Origin: CAYRFQ01 sp964423615
GTDB lineage: Bacteria; Planctomycetota; Planctomycetia; Gemmatales; Gemmataceae
NCBI GenBank assembly: GCA_964423615.1
Contig: CAYRFQ010000112.1
Coordinates: forward strand, 1 to 23,903
Direction: 5' to 3'
Length of the DNA: 23,903 nt
Part shown: one piece after another, positions 15,401 to 23,340 of the stretch
Position numbering within the stretch: the stretch's first letter is position 1
How the letters are laid out: every line of letters starts with the position of its first letter
Notes under the pieces: model-generated
The model's database searches: none
Seen by the model: the letters and a program-made list of their open reading frames with translations, nothing else
What the model was told of the DNA's origin: nothing
Program-made: the position numbers and the translations under genes

Positions 15401-17255
15401 CGCGGACCGCAACGTGATTTATTCGCTCGCAGTCGCTTTGGGCAACGGAGGCCCCAAGGCCAAAAAAGCGGTGCCACTGTTGGTAGAGGCGATGGATGCG
15501 ACCTCTGGCTACGAGGGAATCGGGGCTGCCCTCGCGAAACTCGACGCACCGGAGAGCCGACTGGCGACGCGTGGTTTGCTGCTCTCGCCCACCCGGACTG
15601 GTGACAATTTGTTGTTTCCCAACTACACGAAAACACTCAAGGGGCCTGGCCTGCAGAGCAAGTATCTTTTTGATTTTCCAGGCTTGGTAGCTTGGCACTT
15701 GATCGAGCTTGTGGGAGACAAACAGGCGACAGTTCGGGAGGAAGCTGCCGAAGGACTTGGGATTTTGTACGCCCCATCGTCGCCTCTGGTCAAAAAACTC
15801 AAGGAGCAGTTTGCCAAGACGACGAAGGCAGTCGTTCCCACGTTACGAAAAGCATTGTCCGACCAGGAGGTTCGAGTTCAGTTGGCGGCGGGGCGAGCGC
15901 TCGTTCGGATCGATCGGGAGCAGATTCCGTACCTGCTCCCGAAGATGATTCGGTGGCTTTCGGAGAGCCACATGCCGCGTTACGAGATCGTGCTCATCCT
16001 CAGTAAGTCCGAACGTGATTCTGTGTCGTTGTTGATCAAGGCGTTCGATGAAGTTCCCGACCCAGCGCCAGTAGTGAGCCTCCTGGTTCGACCTGCAGCT
16101 GTTTCCAAAGCGCTGCCGCGTTTGGGCGACGCGCTCGGTAGTAAGTCTGCCAAGATTCGGACGGGAGCAGCGTACGCTTTTGCGGAATTCGCCCGAACGA
16201 CTCCTCGGACGGCCGAGAACCCGACGGCCTGGAAGATCATCGACAAACACGTCCCTACGTTGCGAATGTTGTTGACGGATTCCGATCCCAAGGTTCGCTT
16301 CGAGTCGGCCCGAGCGTTGCTTCACGTCAATCAAGACGAGGACGTTCCCAAAATCCTGAAGGTGTTCATGGAAGCCGTCCAGGACAAAAACGGGGCCGTT
16401 CGGTATCGCGGTGTGGCCGCTCTGGGAAAAATGCGTGGCAAGGCCAAAGAGGCCATTCCCGTACTCAACAAGGCTCTGAAAACCACGAACACGCCCTTCC
16501 TGTTGGAAGTCGCTCAGGCCATTATCGCGATCGACCCCAAGCAAGCTGGTCCGACCATTTCCCGTTTGCAGACCGTGTTGACCGAAGGAAATGCCATTTA
16601 CAGCCGAGAAGCCGCTCAGACTTTGGCTTTGCTCGGTCCTGACGGAAAGTCCGCTCTGCCGGATCTGAAGAAAACGTTGGATTCGAAGAGCCCGTCGGTG
16701 CGGTTCGAAGCCGGACGGGCCATGGTCTTGATCGACCCCGAGCAAATCGAAACTGTGTTGCCTAACTTCGTTGACCTGCTCAAAGACACAGGCACCTCGT
16801 CGTATGTGAAGCGAGTGGCGTTGGAGTTTCTGGTATCTGTTCCGAAAAAGAAAGCCATCCCGGGCCTGGAACCGCTGTTGGGTGCGAAGGACGAAAGGCT
16901 CAAGTTGGCGGTGGCTTTGGCCCTTGTGAAGATTGACCCGGAAGCCATGAAGAGCGCGTGGGGCGTTGTTTCGTCCAAGTTGAAGGAAACGAAGACGTCA
17001 CAACTTCGAGATGAGATATTCGATGTGTTGACCGATCTCGGGCCGAAAGCCAAACCAGCGTTGCCGGTTCTGATCGATCTGCTCAAATCCAAGGATCGAA
17101 ACGTCCGTCGGGAGACCGTTTATGTGTTGGAGCGAATGGGATCTGCCGCCAAGAGTGCGTTGCCTGCCATGCGAAAGTTACTCTTTGACACAGCCAATCC
17201 CACGATAGTGCGTGCCGCCCAAAGAGCGATGACGCGTATCCAAAAGAGCAAGTAA
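12405..17255 (+). CDS. Secreted sulfatase fused to long C-terminal HEAT-repeat array
   Basis: 1616 residues, about three times a normal sulfatase. A signal peptide (MSMRILCTVLGLYLFASPSP, cut near residue 24) is followed by a type I sulfatase domain (about 38-470): metal-binding Asp46-Asp47 in FTDDQGY, the maturation motif C86-S-A-S-R90, FGKWHLG (136-142) and TSDNGPW (283-289). A Lys/Gln-rich linker (470-545) leads into roughly a thousand residues of HEAT units with the recurring pattern A-VP-L--LL---D--VR--AA-AL--IG. The enzyme part should hydrolyse sulfate esters of glycans outside the cytoplasm; the HEAT solenoid probably binds a partner or substrate. Cys86 must become formylglycine, but the canonical Pro two residues later is Ala. 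AAAAGG precedes the ATG. No frameshift was seen through the linker. Confidence 0.9.
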   Translation: MSMRILCTVLGLYLFASPSPFLKAEEGSQPSKPKKKRMNVVIIFTDDQGYADVGCFGAKGFKTPNLDRMAKQGARFSSFYVSTAVCSASRSALMTGCYHTRVDIHGAFGPGRVGLHQNEVTIAELLKQLGYRCGCFGKWHLGSVPDLLPAAQGFDEYFGLPYSNDMSPSPKNNPLPQARKRWPPLPLISGTKVIQLEPDQSQLTKWYTEKAVKFIKKNKDEPFFCYLAHSMPHVPLYASKNFKGKTKRGLYGDVITEIDWSVGQILETLKNEGLDENTLVIFTSDNGPWLTFGNHGGSAFPLREGKGTIFEGGVRVPCVMRWPGHIPAGHICDEPAMTIDILPTIAKLTGAKLPKHKIDGKNIWPLMQGEENAKSPHEAYYFWYSRELRAVRMGKWKLHFPHRYRTLTGPPGMDGNRANQGSDKIGLSLFDLEKDIGEKNNVLEKHPDVVAKITKLAEKMRGRLGDRLTKTKGKEVRPLGKSKLPPTKKGKKKQGKREQATGKRGQQIDQVGEPECGGEALGRPFVISRDQVGAKPTQPQTPNIKSVIAALESENATTRQRALDRLALLGPKAEAAVPALAKLVSKGTLGDKVRAVYVLGTIGKKAEAAVPILTTSLDSKDFAIVKQAGLSLLQIQGPTLKTTTKLLGWPGKSPAPGSHYWGYLTSGPVEVTPHLIHLFGSKNKIERQNAAVAIGPLMVNSPSEGSKVNWAKINESAQAQIVSGLLKLTKDPAPEVVEAAVSSLVLVAPEQSSKVIPVIVGLLQQKQISSYTAWRLLGNARNKAIEPFLEALDTEDRVVRQQIGYTLGAIAAASPKLILSLKSESRNVRAGAAFALGMNRAVPEASEPLRKALKDSSEEVRLNAAQALLRINGKDEGKNVVPVLRGVLASKDGEFRARAALNLSRIPMAAEEALPELLRALKDKELRVRTSAARAVVLIDPKQGGAIVPTIADALKSKKLLLQGALLAPKIGDAAKRLVPELTGALETELKKLKAVDSDADRNVIYSLAVALGNGGPKAKKAVPLLVEAMDATSGYEGIGAALAKLDAPESRLATRGLLLSPTRTGDNLLFPNYTKTLKGPGLQSKYLFDFPGLVAWHLIELVGDKQATVREEAAEGLGILYAPSSPLVKKLKEQFAKTTKAVVPTLRKALSDQEVRVQLAAGRALVRIDREQIPYLLPKMIRWLSESHMPRYEIVLILSKSERDSVSLLIKAFDEVPDPAPVVSLLVRPAAVSKALPRLGDALGSKSAKIRTGAAYAFAEFARTTPRTAENPTAWKIIDKHVPTLRMLLTDSDPKVRFESARALLHVNQDEDVPKILKVFMEAVQDKNGAVRYRGVAALGKMRGKAKEAIPVLNKALKTTNTPFLLEVAQAIIAIDPKQAGPTISRLQTVLTEGNAIYSREAAQTLALLGPDGKSALPDLKKTLDSKSPSVRFEAGRAMVLIDPEQIETVLPNFVDLLKDTGTSSYVKRVALEFLVSVPKKKAIPGLEPLLGAKDERLKLAVALALVKIDPEAMKSAWGVVSSKLKETKTSQLRDEIFDVLTDLGPKAKPALPVLIDLLKSKDRNVRRETVYVLERMGSAAKSALPAMRKLLFDTANPTIVRAAQRAMTRIQKSK

Positions 17256-17275
17256 GTGTGCGTTGGATAGCAGTG

Positions 17276-17294
17276 CCTGGCCATTTTGACCAGG
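17276..17294 (+). terminator. Short hairpin after the sulfatase gene
   Basis: CCTGG (17276-17280) pairs with CCAGG (17290-17294), extended by CA/TG inside one mismatch, 21 bases after the sulfatase stop. There is no strong T-tract. Confidence 0.35.
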
Positions 17295-17433
17295 TTAGGA
17301 TGAGGTTGGCCTTCGGTTAAAAGGAAAAAACGCCTTGGATGAATTCTCCGTCTTGAGCGAAAGACGAATGTCCTCATCTATCAACTGCCCAGGTCTCATG
17401 GTTGGGAATCACAGAATGTGTGGAGTGGCGGCC

Positions 17434-17465
17434 GTCCCGAAACGCCAACATTGGTGTTTCGGGAT
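17434..17465. terminator. Strong hairpin between convergent genes
   Basis: CCCGAAACGCCAA (17436-17448) pairs with TTGGTGTTTCGGG (17451-17463) with one G-U pair, and the stem extends two more pairs outward. It lies 50-80 bases beyond the stop of the minus-strand DUF1501 gene, so it is probably that transcript's 3' structure. CTGAAG/CTTCAG (17480-17492) forms a second, smaller hairpin nearer the gene. Confidence 0.5.
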
Positions 17466-17514
17466 GGGTTCAGACTTGACTGAAGTCTTCAGCGCTCGAG
17501 GATCGAGAACTATC

Positions 17515-18891
17515 TCAGAAAAGCTCGTTAATGGGCTCGACGCCATAATCGACCATGGGAAGGGGTCGATTTTGTGGTCCGGGGAGTTCTCGATGGTAGT
17601 CGAGGCCTAGACCACGGAAGAGAGTGGCAGCCACTTCGCCGGATGTAACGGGCCGACGCTTGGGGATGTAGCCGAGTTCGTCGGACTGGCCGATGATGCG
17701 GCCGCCACGAATGGGTCCACCGCCGATCAACATGCTCCACACGCCTGGGTGGTGGTCACGTCCGCCTGCGGGGTTGATTTTTGGAGTGCGGCCGAATTCG
17801 CCGGTGGCCGTGACGATCGTGTTGGAGAGGAGCCCGCGGTCATTCAAGTCTTCGATGAGGGCCGTGAAAGCGTTGTCGAAGTTGGGGGCCACTTCGCGAG
17901 ACATTTGAGCAATGTCAGTGAATGGGCGACTTCCGTGGATATCCCAAGTCACTTCGTTGAATACCGTCTCGAACATGTTGACGGTAACGAACCGGACACC
18001 GGCTTCGATCAACCGACGGGCCAGCAGACACGATTGGCCGAATCGTGTGCGTCCGTAGCGGTCGCGTACACGGTCGGGTTCCTGGTCCAGAGCGAACGCT
18101 CGTCGAGCCGCTCGAGAAGACATGAGTCGATAGGCCAACTGGAAGTTACTGTCCATTTGGCTGGCTGCCGTGCTCGTTTCGAATGATGACATGGCACCGT
18201 CGACAGCTTCACGCATTCGTTGTCGTCGCTCGGCTCGGATCTGCGAGATGTAGCTCGGCGGCAGAAGGTCCGGAACCTGGAAGTTCGGGTTCGAAGGATC
18301 AGCATTGAGGACGAAAGGATCGTGTTGGCGTCCGAGGTAGCCTGCGGTTTGGCCGTGGGGCAGGTTGCCCCCCGTTCGACCGATGGGACGCGGAATCAAC
18401 ACGTGTGGGGGAAGTTCGCCGCGTCCTCCTTTGAGGTACCCGAGTGTACAACCGAAGTGAGGGTGTTCGAGTCCCCCGGTGAAGAGCCGCCCTGTTTGCA
18501 TCATTTGGTGACCGGTGTCGTGGACTGCGGTCGCGGTGTGGTAGACCGAGCGGATGACCGAGAACTTGTCTGCATGTTGGGCCATCTTCGGGAAGATGTC
18601 GGTGAATTGGATTCCTGAAACGTTCGTTTGGATAGCCTGGAAGGGACCGCGAACTTCCTCGGGGGCTTCCGGCTTTGGATCCCAGGTGTCGATGTGGCTC
18701 GGACCTCCTACGAGGAAGAGCATGATGCAGTTGACGTCGTTGTCTGGACGGGGAGTGTCGGCGTTGGCCTTTTGGGCGAACAAATCGGTCAGAGTGAGCC
18801 CGAGCGTTGAGATGGCTCCGGCATGGAGGAAGTCACGACGGGTGAAACCGTCACAAAACTTGGCAGGGCGTTGGCCATCCAGTCGCAGCAT
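17515..18891 (-). CDS. Tat-exported DUF1501 protein
   Basis: 458 residues. A twin-arginine signal (GFTRRDFLHAGAIS, Arg18-Arg19) and hydrophobic stretch end near residue 45 (KANADTPRP). The rest matches DUF1501: MLFLVGGPSHIDTWDPKP (57-74), SVYHTATAVHDTGHQMMQTG, VTVNMFETVFNEVTWDIHG, and TGEFGRTPKINPAGGRDHHPG near the C-terminus. The fold belongs to the alkaline phosphatase/sulfatase superfamily, and the conserved Asp and His residues suggest a metal site, but the reaction is unknown. In planctomycetes these genes usually sit beside a DUF1549/DUF1553 cytochrome-type gene; none is adjacent here, so this copy is solitary. GGAG lies 8-11 bases before the ATG. Length is normal. Confidence 0.92.
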   Translation of the reverse strand: MLRLDGQRPAKFCDGFTRRDFLHAGAISTLGLTLTDLFAQKANADTPRPDNDVNCIMLFLVGGPSHIDTWDPKPEAPEEVRGPFQAIQTNVSGIQFTDIFPKMAQHADKFSVIRSVYHTATAVHDTGHQMMQTGRLFTGGLEHPHFGCTLGYLKGGRGELPPHVLIPRPIGRTGGNLPHGQTAGYLGRQHDPFVLNADPSNPNFQVPDLLPPSYISQIRAERRQRMREAVDGAMSSFETSTAASQMDSNFQLAYRLMSSRAARRAFALDQEPDRVRDRYGRTRFGQSCLLARRLIEAGVRFVTVNMFETVFNEVTWDIHGSRPFTDIAQMSREVAPNFDNAFTALIEDLNDRGLLSNTIVTATGEFGRTPKINPAGGRDHHPGVWSMLIGGGPIRGGRIIGQSDELGYIPKRRPVTSGEVAATLFRGLGLDYHRELPGPQNRPLPMVDYGVEPINELF

Positions 18892-19053
18892 GGTCGATCT
18901 CCGAAGAGTGGGAACAGAAGATGCGTCTCACAGCTCATCTCTGTCTTTGAGGATAATTTCCAGTTGTTTGTAGATCAATGAGAAAGGACTTGCAAAGTCG
19001 ATTCTTGGGTGTTCCTAATGAAGAATCTATGTCCCTCAATTCAGGAGTCTATC

Positions 19054-19518
19054 ATGCGATCTATTAGTGCTGTGGTCGTACTTGTGGTTGGAAATAGCGT
19101 TGGGATGATTCAAGCCCAAGAACCCAAGACATTGCGAGTTCTCGCCGAGCACATGGCGATTGTCAAAAAGGCGAAAGCCCCGAAAAGCAAAACAGAAGGT
19201 TTTGTTGCGAAAGAAGCCAGTTGGACAAAGATGTGGAAAAAACTCGCTCCGAAAGGCCAAGCTCCCAAAGTCGATTTTTCCAAGCAATTAGTCTTGGTGC
19301 TCGTGCGAGATGCAGCGGATCCGAACCGAATCAACGTCACGATTCGGAAAAATAAAGAAGGAGTCGTTGAGTTGTTGGCAATCACCACGCTCATCGGATT
19401 TCAACCTTCCGACCAGAGAAAATTCCTGTTCTACGTCGTTTCGCGAGAGGGCGTCCAAGGAGTAAGCCGTTACGACCCCAAACTCCGAAAACGAGTAGTT
19501 GAACCGCTACCAAAGTAA
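19054..19518 (+). CDS. Small secreted protein, PrcB-like domain
   Basis: 154 residues. ATG 19054 is preferred over the in-frame ATG at 19009 because CAGGAG lies 6 bases upstream and a signal peptide starts immediately (MRSISAVVVLVVGNSVGM, cut near AQEP, residues 21-24). The mature part is small and basic. The stretch VAKEASWTKMWKKLAPK then VDFSKQLVLVLV, followed by beta-strand-like segments, resembles the C-terminal domain of PrcB, a lipoprotein regulator of a spirochaete surface protease, where an E-W--LW helix and a VDF strand recur. The likeness is by eye. Its function is unknown, and the neighbours do not help. Confidence 0.7.
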   Translation: MRSISAVVVLVVGNSVGMIQAQEPKTLRVLAEHMAIVKKAKAPKSKTEGFVAKEASWTKMWKKLAPKGQAPKVDFSKQLVLVLVRDAADPNRINVTIRKNKEGVVELLAITTLIGFQPSDQRKFLFYVVSREGVQGVSRYDPKLRKRVVEPLPK

Positions 19519-19547
19519 TGGTAGTTCTCAAAACAGACTGATCTTGC

Positions 19548-19573
19548 GAGGGCGTCGTCAACGTGACGCTCTC
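19548..19573 (+). terminator. Hairpin after the PrcB-like gene
   Basis: GAGGGCGTC (19548-19556) pairs over 9 bp with GACGCTCTC (19565-19573), one G-U pair, 8-nt loop, 30 bases after the stop and 35 before the ATPase start. No T-run follows, so attenuation or termination is uncertain. Confidence 0.35.
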
Positions 19574-19607
19574 CAAAACAAAAGCGACACCTTGAGATTT
19601 CATTCTG

Positions 19608-20777
19608 ATGGCCACGAAAACAGTCCCTCCCGCAATGTTACGCCAACCGATGGAGGTCCGGTTCGCCGAGGAACTCGACGCCCTTGCGAATGCTGACGAT
19701 TCCCCCAAACCGCCAGGGTGGAAATTGAGCCCGAAAGCCGTCCGGGGGTTCATCCTGGGCTCCGAGCCCGAGCCAGGTTCCTCGGGAAAGCAGGCAAGCC
19801 AATCGAAGAAGAAGGGCCGTTCTAAAGGACTGCCCGAGATCAAACGGAAGTTCCACGGCGACGATGCCATGATCGACCGGGCCATCGTGACGCTCATGAG
19901 CAACCGGGGTTTGCTTCTGGTGGGCGAACCGGGAACGGCCAAGTCGATGTTGTCCGAACTCCTGGCGGCAGCAATCTCGGGTACCAGTGCTCACACGATC
20001 CAGGGAACTGCCGGAACGACCGAGGACCAGATCAAGTACTCGTGGAACTACGCCTTATTGTTGGCGGAAGGGCCAACGCCAAAGGCTCTCGTCCCGGCGC
20101 CGCTTTTTCATGGCATCACGGAAGGTGTGCTTGTCCGATTCGAGGAGATCACTCGCTGTCCCCCCGAAATCCAGGATACCATGATTAGCGTCCTGAGCGA
20201 AAAGGCGTTGCACGTTCCCGAACTCAAAGGGGAAGAGAACGTGCTGTTTGCCAAACCTGGGTTCAACGTCATCGCGACGGCCAACACACGAGATCGGGGT
20301 GTCCACGAGATGTCGGCTGCGTTGAAGCGCCGTTTTAACTTCGAAACGGTACACCCGATCGCGGACAAACAATTCGAGTTGGAATTGGTAATGCAACAAG
20401 CGGAGGAATTGATGATCGGAGCCGGTGCGGAGGCCACCATGGAGGCTGACATCATCGACGTTTTGGTCACTACATTTAGCGACTTGAGGCGTGGTCGGAC
20501 CTCGGAAGGAACGGTTGTCGAAAAGCCATCAACTGTGATGAGCACGGCAGAGGCTGTGTCTGTTGCGTTCGCAGCGGGACTCGATGCGGCTCACTTCGGC
20601 GACGGAACGATTCGCGGAGAACATCTCGCCAAACAACTCGTCGGAACTGTTTTGAAGGATTCCGAAGACGATGCCAAAAAGGTCCGGCAGTATTTTGACA
20701 TCGTGGTGAAAAACCGAGCCAAACGGAGTGAGCACTGGAAATCGTTCTACAACGCTCGTGGGGTGTTGGGGAGTTAG
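19608..20777 (+). CDS. YehL/MoxR-type AAA+ ATPase
   Basis: 389 residues. After about 75 residues of low complexity (Ser/Lys-rich GSSGKQASQSKKKG) comes an AAA+ module: Walker A GEPGTAKS (106-113), Walker B VLVRFEEI (174-181), sensor 1 in IATANTRDRG (Asn226), and arginine candidates in LKRRFNFE (241-242). RFEEITRCPPEIQDTMISVL is the form seen in YehL-like MoxR ATPases rather than in classical MoxR. Such ATPases usually precede genes for a von Willebrand A protein and SWIM-domain or large helical partners; here the next genes belong to an integrated element, so the partners are missing or elsewhere. The role is presumably chaperone-like metal or protein-complex assembly. The ribosome site before the ATG is weak. 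Confidence 0.88.
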   Translation: MATKTVPPAMLRQPMEVRFAEELDALANADDSPKPPGWKLSPKAVRGFILGSEPEPGSSGKQASQSKKKGRSKGLPEIKRKFHGDDAMIDRAIVTLMSNRGLLLVGEPGTAKSMLSELLAAAISGTSAHTIQGTAGTTEDQIKYSWNYALLLAEGPTPKALVPAPLFHGITEGVLVRFEEITRCPPEIQDTMISVLSEKALHVPELKGEENVLFAKPGFNVIATANTRDRGVHEMSAALKRRFNFETVHPIADKQFELELVMQQAEELMIGAGAEATMEADIIDVLVTTFSDLRRGRTSEGTVVEKPSTVMSTAEAVSVAFAAGLDAAHFGDGTIRGEHLAKQLVGTVLKDSEDDAKKVRQYFDIVVKNRAKRSEHWKSFYNARGVLGS

Positions 20778-21191
20778 AGGTAGGGACTCGGGCGCTTCTC
20801 GGACATTCGAAGCTCCTTCAAACCGAATCCTTTTCTCGGACAAGGACGGTCGGACCTAGAACAGTCGCGTTTGGTTGTTTTAGTTCGATAGCTCCAAAGG
20901 GCGCTCAACTGTAGCCGCGCGGCGCCGTCAGTGTCGTAACGCGAAAGGAATGCCTGTCTGTTTTTCGTGGGATGAACCTGCGATTGTTCTCTCAGCAAAG
21001 CTGGTGCACCCTACAAAAATCGGATAATAGGACCCGAACAGAAATCGATTTCGTGTTTTAGATAGTGATTAAAGACGCCGCGGAAGTTATCCAGTGACCT
21101 CAGACGTATCGCACCAAATCTGCGAGCAGTCGGAATAGATGTCTCGTTCGAGAAACACACAAAGCACGGGACACCGGTTCAATTAACAAAA
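20778..21191. other. Gene-free stretch at left side of integrated element
   Basis: This 414-bp stretch separates the ATPase from the first small gene of the element. It has no ORF with family likeness. It contains the left arm of a 13-bp inverted repeat (21127-21139). I looked for a copy of the tRNA-Arg 3' part that would mark the other attachment site and saw none. Confidence 0.4.
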
Positions 21192-21237
21192 GTGGGAACA
21201 AAAACCTTACCACCGTCACCTGAGTCTATTCCGACTG
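21127..21237. repeat. 13-bp inverted repeat flanking a small ORF start
   Basis: CAGTCGGAATAGA (21127-21139) and TCTATTCCGACTG (21225-21237) are exact reverse complements, 85 bp apart. The right arm lies inside the 68-residue ORF, just after its start. It could be an operator-like dyad or recombinase arm site; no copies elsewhere were noticed. Confidence 0.5.
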
Positions 21238-21398
21238 ACTTGTTCGGTGAGGATGTCTTACCGGAACATGCGAAGCCAGCGGCTCAATACAGCGCTCCGC
21301 AGACTCGGAACTTTCATGGTGACGGAGGTGACGGAGGTGACGATATCTACCGCAATAGCGTTCAGCTTGGTGATGAGGAGATAGAATGGACGGGTTGA
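21192..21398 (+). CDS. Small hypothetical protein of the integrated element
   Basis: 68 residues, not recognised. Sequence is acidic and proline-rich with a DLFGEDVLPEHAK segment and a Gly/Asp-rich stretch encoded by a short tandem repeat (GACGGAGGT twice, near 21323-21340). It uses a GTG start with no clear ribosome site, so start and reality are uncertain. Its end overlaps the next ORF's ATG by 13 bases, a layout that suggests translational coupling with the TubC-like gene. Confidence 0.4.
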   Translation: MGTKTLPPSPESIPTDLFGEDVLPEHAKPAAQYSAPQTRNFHGDGGDGGDDIYRNSVQLGDEEIEWTG

Positions 21399-21702
21399 AC
21401 TTAATAATGAAGGCTCGTCAAAGGGGACTCAGATTATCAACCAGGGGCAATTTGTTGGTCATCCGAGGGCCCAGATCAGCCGAGCCTCTGGCAAAAGAAC
21501 TATTGACAAACAAAGCAGCTGTCCTGGCAGTATTGAAATTCGTTCCTGAGGAATTACCACCGGACTGGCACTTTCTATGGGATGAGAGAGCTGCCATCCG
21601 CGAATTCGACGGGGACAACCTCGTGAGGTTGCTGAACACTATGCCCTCCAAGAAATCATTCAGAAGATGAATGAAGAGCAGCGAAACCGTCGGGTGAACT
21701 AA
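21386..21702 (+). pseudogene. TubC-N-like small protein, frameshifted
   Basis: The first frame (ATG 21386, GAGGAG about 8 bases upstream) gives MDGLNLIMKARQRGLRLSTR and then NLLVIRGP and LLTNKAAVLAVLKFVP, the helix-strand-helix pattern of the TubC N-terminal docking domain (about 1-53). WHFLWDERAAIREFDG follows. That frame then ends abruptly at 21670, while the other frame from about 21620 reads PREVAEHYALQEIIQKMNEE and RNRRVN and stops at 21702. The two halves join naturally as DERAAI-EFDG...REVAE--AL, a pattern I associate with such element-borne proteins. I therefore infer a one-base loss (or two-base gain) near 21610-21630. Function unknown; TubC-N-like domains in mobile elements need not dock polyketide synthases. 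Confidence 0.6.
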
Positions 21703-21786
21703 CTCAGTTTTGCGCGAGCGGGCATTGAATGGAAACAGCTCAGAGATCATAATTGACTACCTTGATAAACGATTCGGAGAAGAATA

Positions 21787-23340
21787 ATGGCCAAGTTTCG
21801 GCTCACGAAACAGACATACAAGGACAGGAAGACCGGCGAACCGAAATCGACTGCAAATCACGACATCGTTTTCACCATTGATGGACGGGAACGCAAGTTG
21901 GCCGGGTTCACAAGCAAAGCAGCCACGGAAGAACTGGGACGGAACATTTGTAAGTTAGCGGAATACGCAAGTGGAACTGGTGGAGCGATTGATCCTTCGC
22001 TCATACACTGGCTCAACAAGCTGCCTGCCAAGATCAAGGACAAGTTAGCACAGTGGGGGCTGATCAGTCCAGAACGAGCTTCCGCAAGCAAGCCTCTGAC
22101 CGATCACCTCGCGGACTTTCGTTCCCATCTGGAAGCCAAGCAAAATACACCAAAACACATCAAATTGACACTTAACTGAATTGACCGCATCACAACCGAA
22201 TGCGGTTTTCGTTTTCTTTCCGATATCGACCCGAGCAAGTTGATTTCGTTTCTCACCGGATTGCGACAAACGACCAACTCGTCGGCTCAATCATTCAATT
22301 ACTACTTGACGGCTATCAAAAGTTTCTGCCGCTGGGCAGTGAAGAACCAACGTCTCACGAACAATCCAGTCGCTCACCTCGATCCCTTGAACACAAGGAC
22401 GGACCGGCGCCACGATCGGCAAACGCTTTTCCCGGAGAAACTGGGCTACATTCTCCGGGCGGCTTCGACCAGCGAGAAAACATTTCGCGGGTTGAGCGGA
22501 GAGGATCGTCATTGTCTATATCTGCTCGCAATGACGAGCGGACTACGAGTGAGCGAACTGGAGGTTTTGACAGCCCAGGCGTTTGATTTGGATAGCCAAC
22601 CTCCAACGGTCACGGTTCCTTCGGCCCACACAAAAAATCGGTAACTGGCAACGCAACCGCTTCCCCCCGACGTTGTCGAGGCTCTCCGGGATTACATGGA
22701 ATCACGTCAGACAGACGACGTTCTTTGGCCGGGGACTTGGACAGAGAAGGCTGCCAAGATGTTGCGACTTGACTTGGAGGGGGCGACCGCCCTCATGCAG
22801 GCCGAAGATCCAAACAGCGAAGGCATCCCATACGAAACCCAAGGTCCCGATGGTCCGCTGTTCGCAGACTTCCATTCGCTCAGACATTCTTACATTGCCA
22901 TGTTGGACCACGCAGGCCTCACTCTCAAACAGGCGATGCAGTTGGCGCGTCACAGCGATCCCAAACTGACGATGAGCCGATACGGGCGAGCGGGTCTTCA
23001 TGATCTTGGCGCGGCCGTTGAGCGAATGCCAAGCCTCACGTCCAATACCGCGGAGCCTGAGTCGACGAAAGCAACGGGTACGGACGGCCTCACAATTGCG
23101 GGCGATCACAATGAAACGGAGACCTCGCAACTTTCTGACTTGTCGGGTGACTTGTCGGAAAATGGTGGATTCAGGGCAACTCAGGTAGACTCTAGTGGAC
23201 GAACAGTAGTTTCAGCACCATCGTCACAAGTTGTTGGTAGCAAAGGGAAAACGCGAAGAAATGCGGGAGAAAATGAAACAGGGCTGGCAGGATTCGAACC
23301 TGCGACCGACGGATTAGAAATCCGTTGCTCTATCCCCTGA
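21787..23340 (+). pseudogene. Tyrosine recombinase (integrase) with two in-frame stops
   Basis: One reading frame runs from ATG 21787 (GGAGAAG just upstream) to TGA 23338-23340, broken by TGA at 22177-22179 and TAA at 22642-22644, with recombinase homology continuing in the same frame across both. The N-terminal part has a small arm-binding-like domain and a core-binding SAM-like domain. Catalytic residues are all present: Arg in TSGLRVSEL (codon 22546), Lys in AHTKNR before the second stop, H-x-x-R in HSLRHSYIAM (22873-22884), His in ARHSDPKLT (22951) and the nucleophile Tyr in MSRYGRA (22981). The frame runs on into the tRNA-Arg, ending GLAGFEPATDGLEIRCSIP. It would have catalysed insertion at that tRNA. 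As it stands it should give only truncated, inactive pieces unless both stops are read through. Confidence 0.85.

Noticed and set aside
2199..17396. Shared 15-mer CAACTGCCCAGGTCT at 2199-2213 and 17382-17396
   Set aside because: One shared 15-mer in 24 kb is close to chance expectation and the second copy does not form the hairpin of the first.
22177..22644. Stop-codon recoding (for example selenocysteine) in the integrase
   Set aside because: The two interruptions are different codons, TGA and TAA, neither sits where a catalytic Cys is expected, and a neighbouring gene is also frameshifted; decay is simpler.
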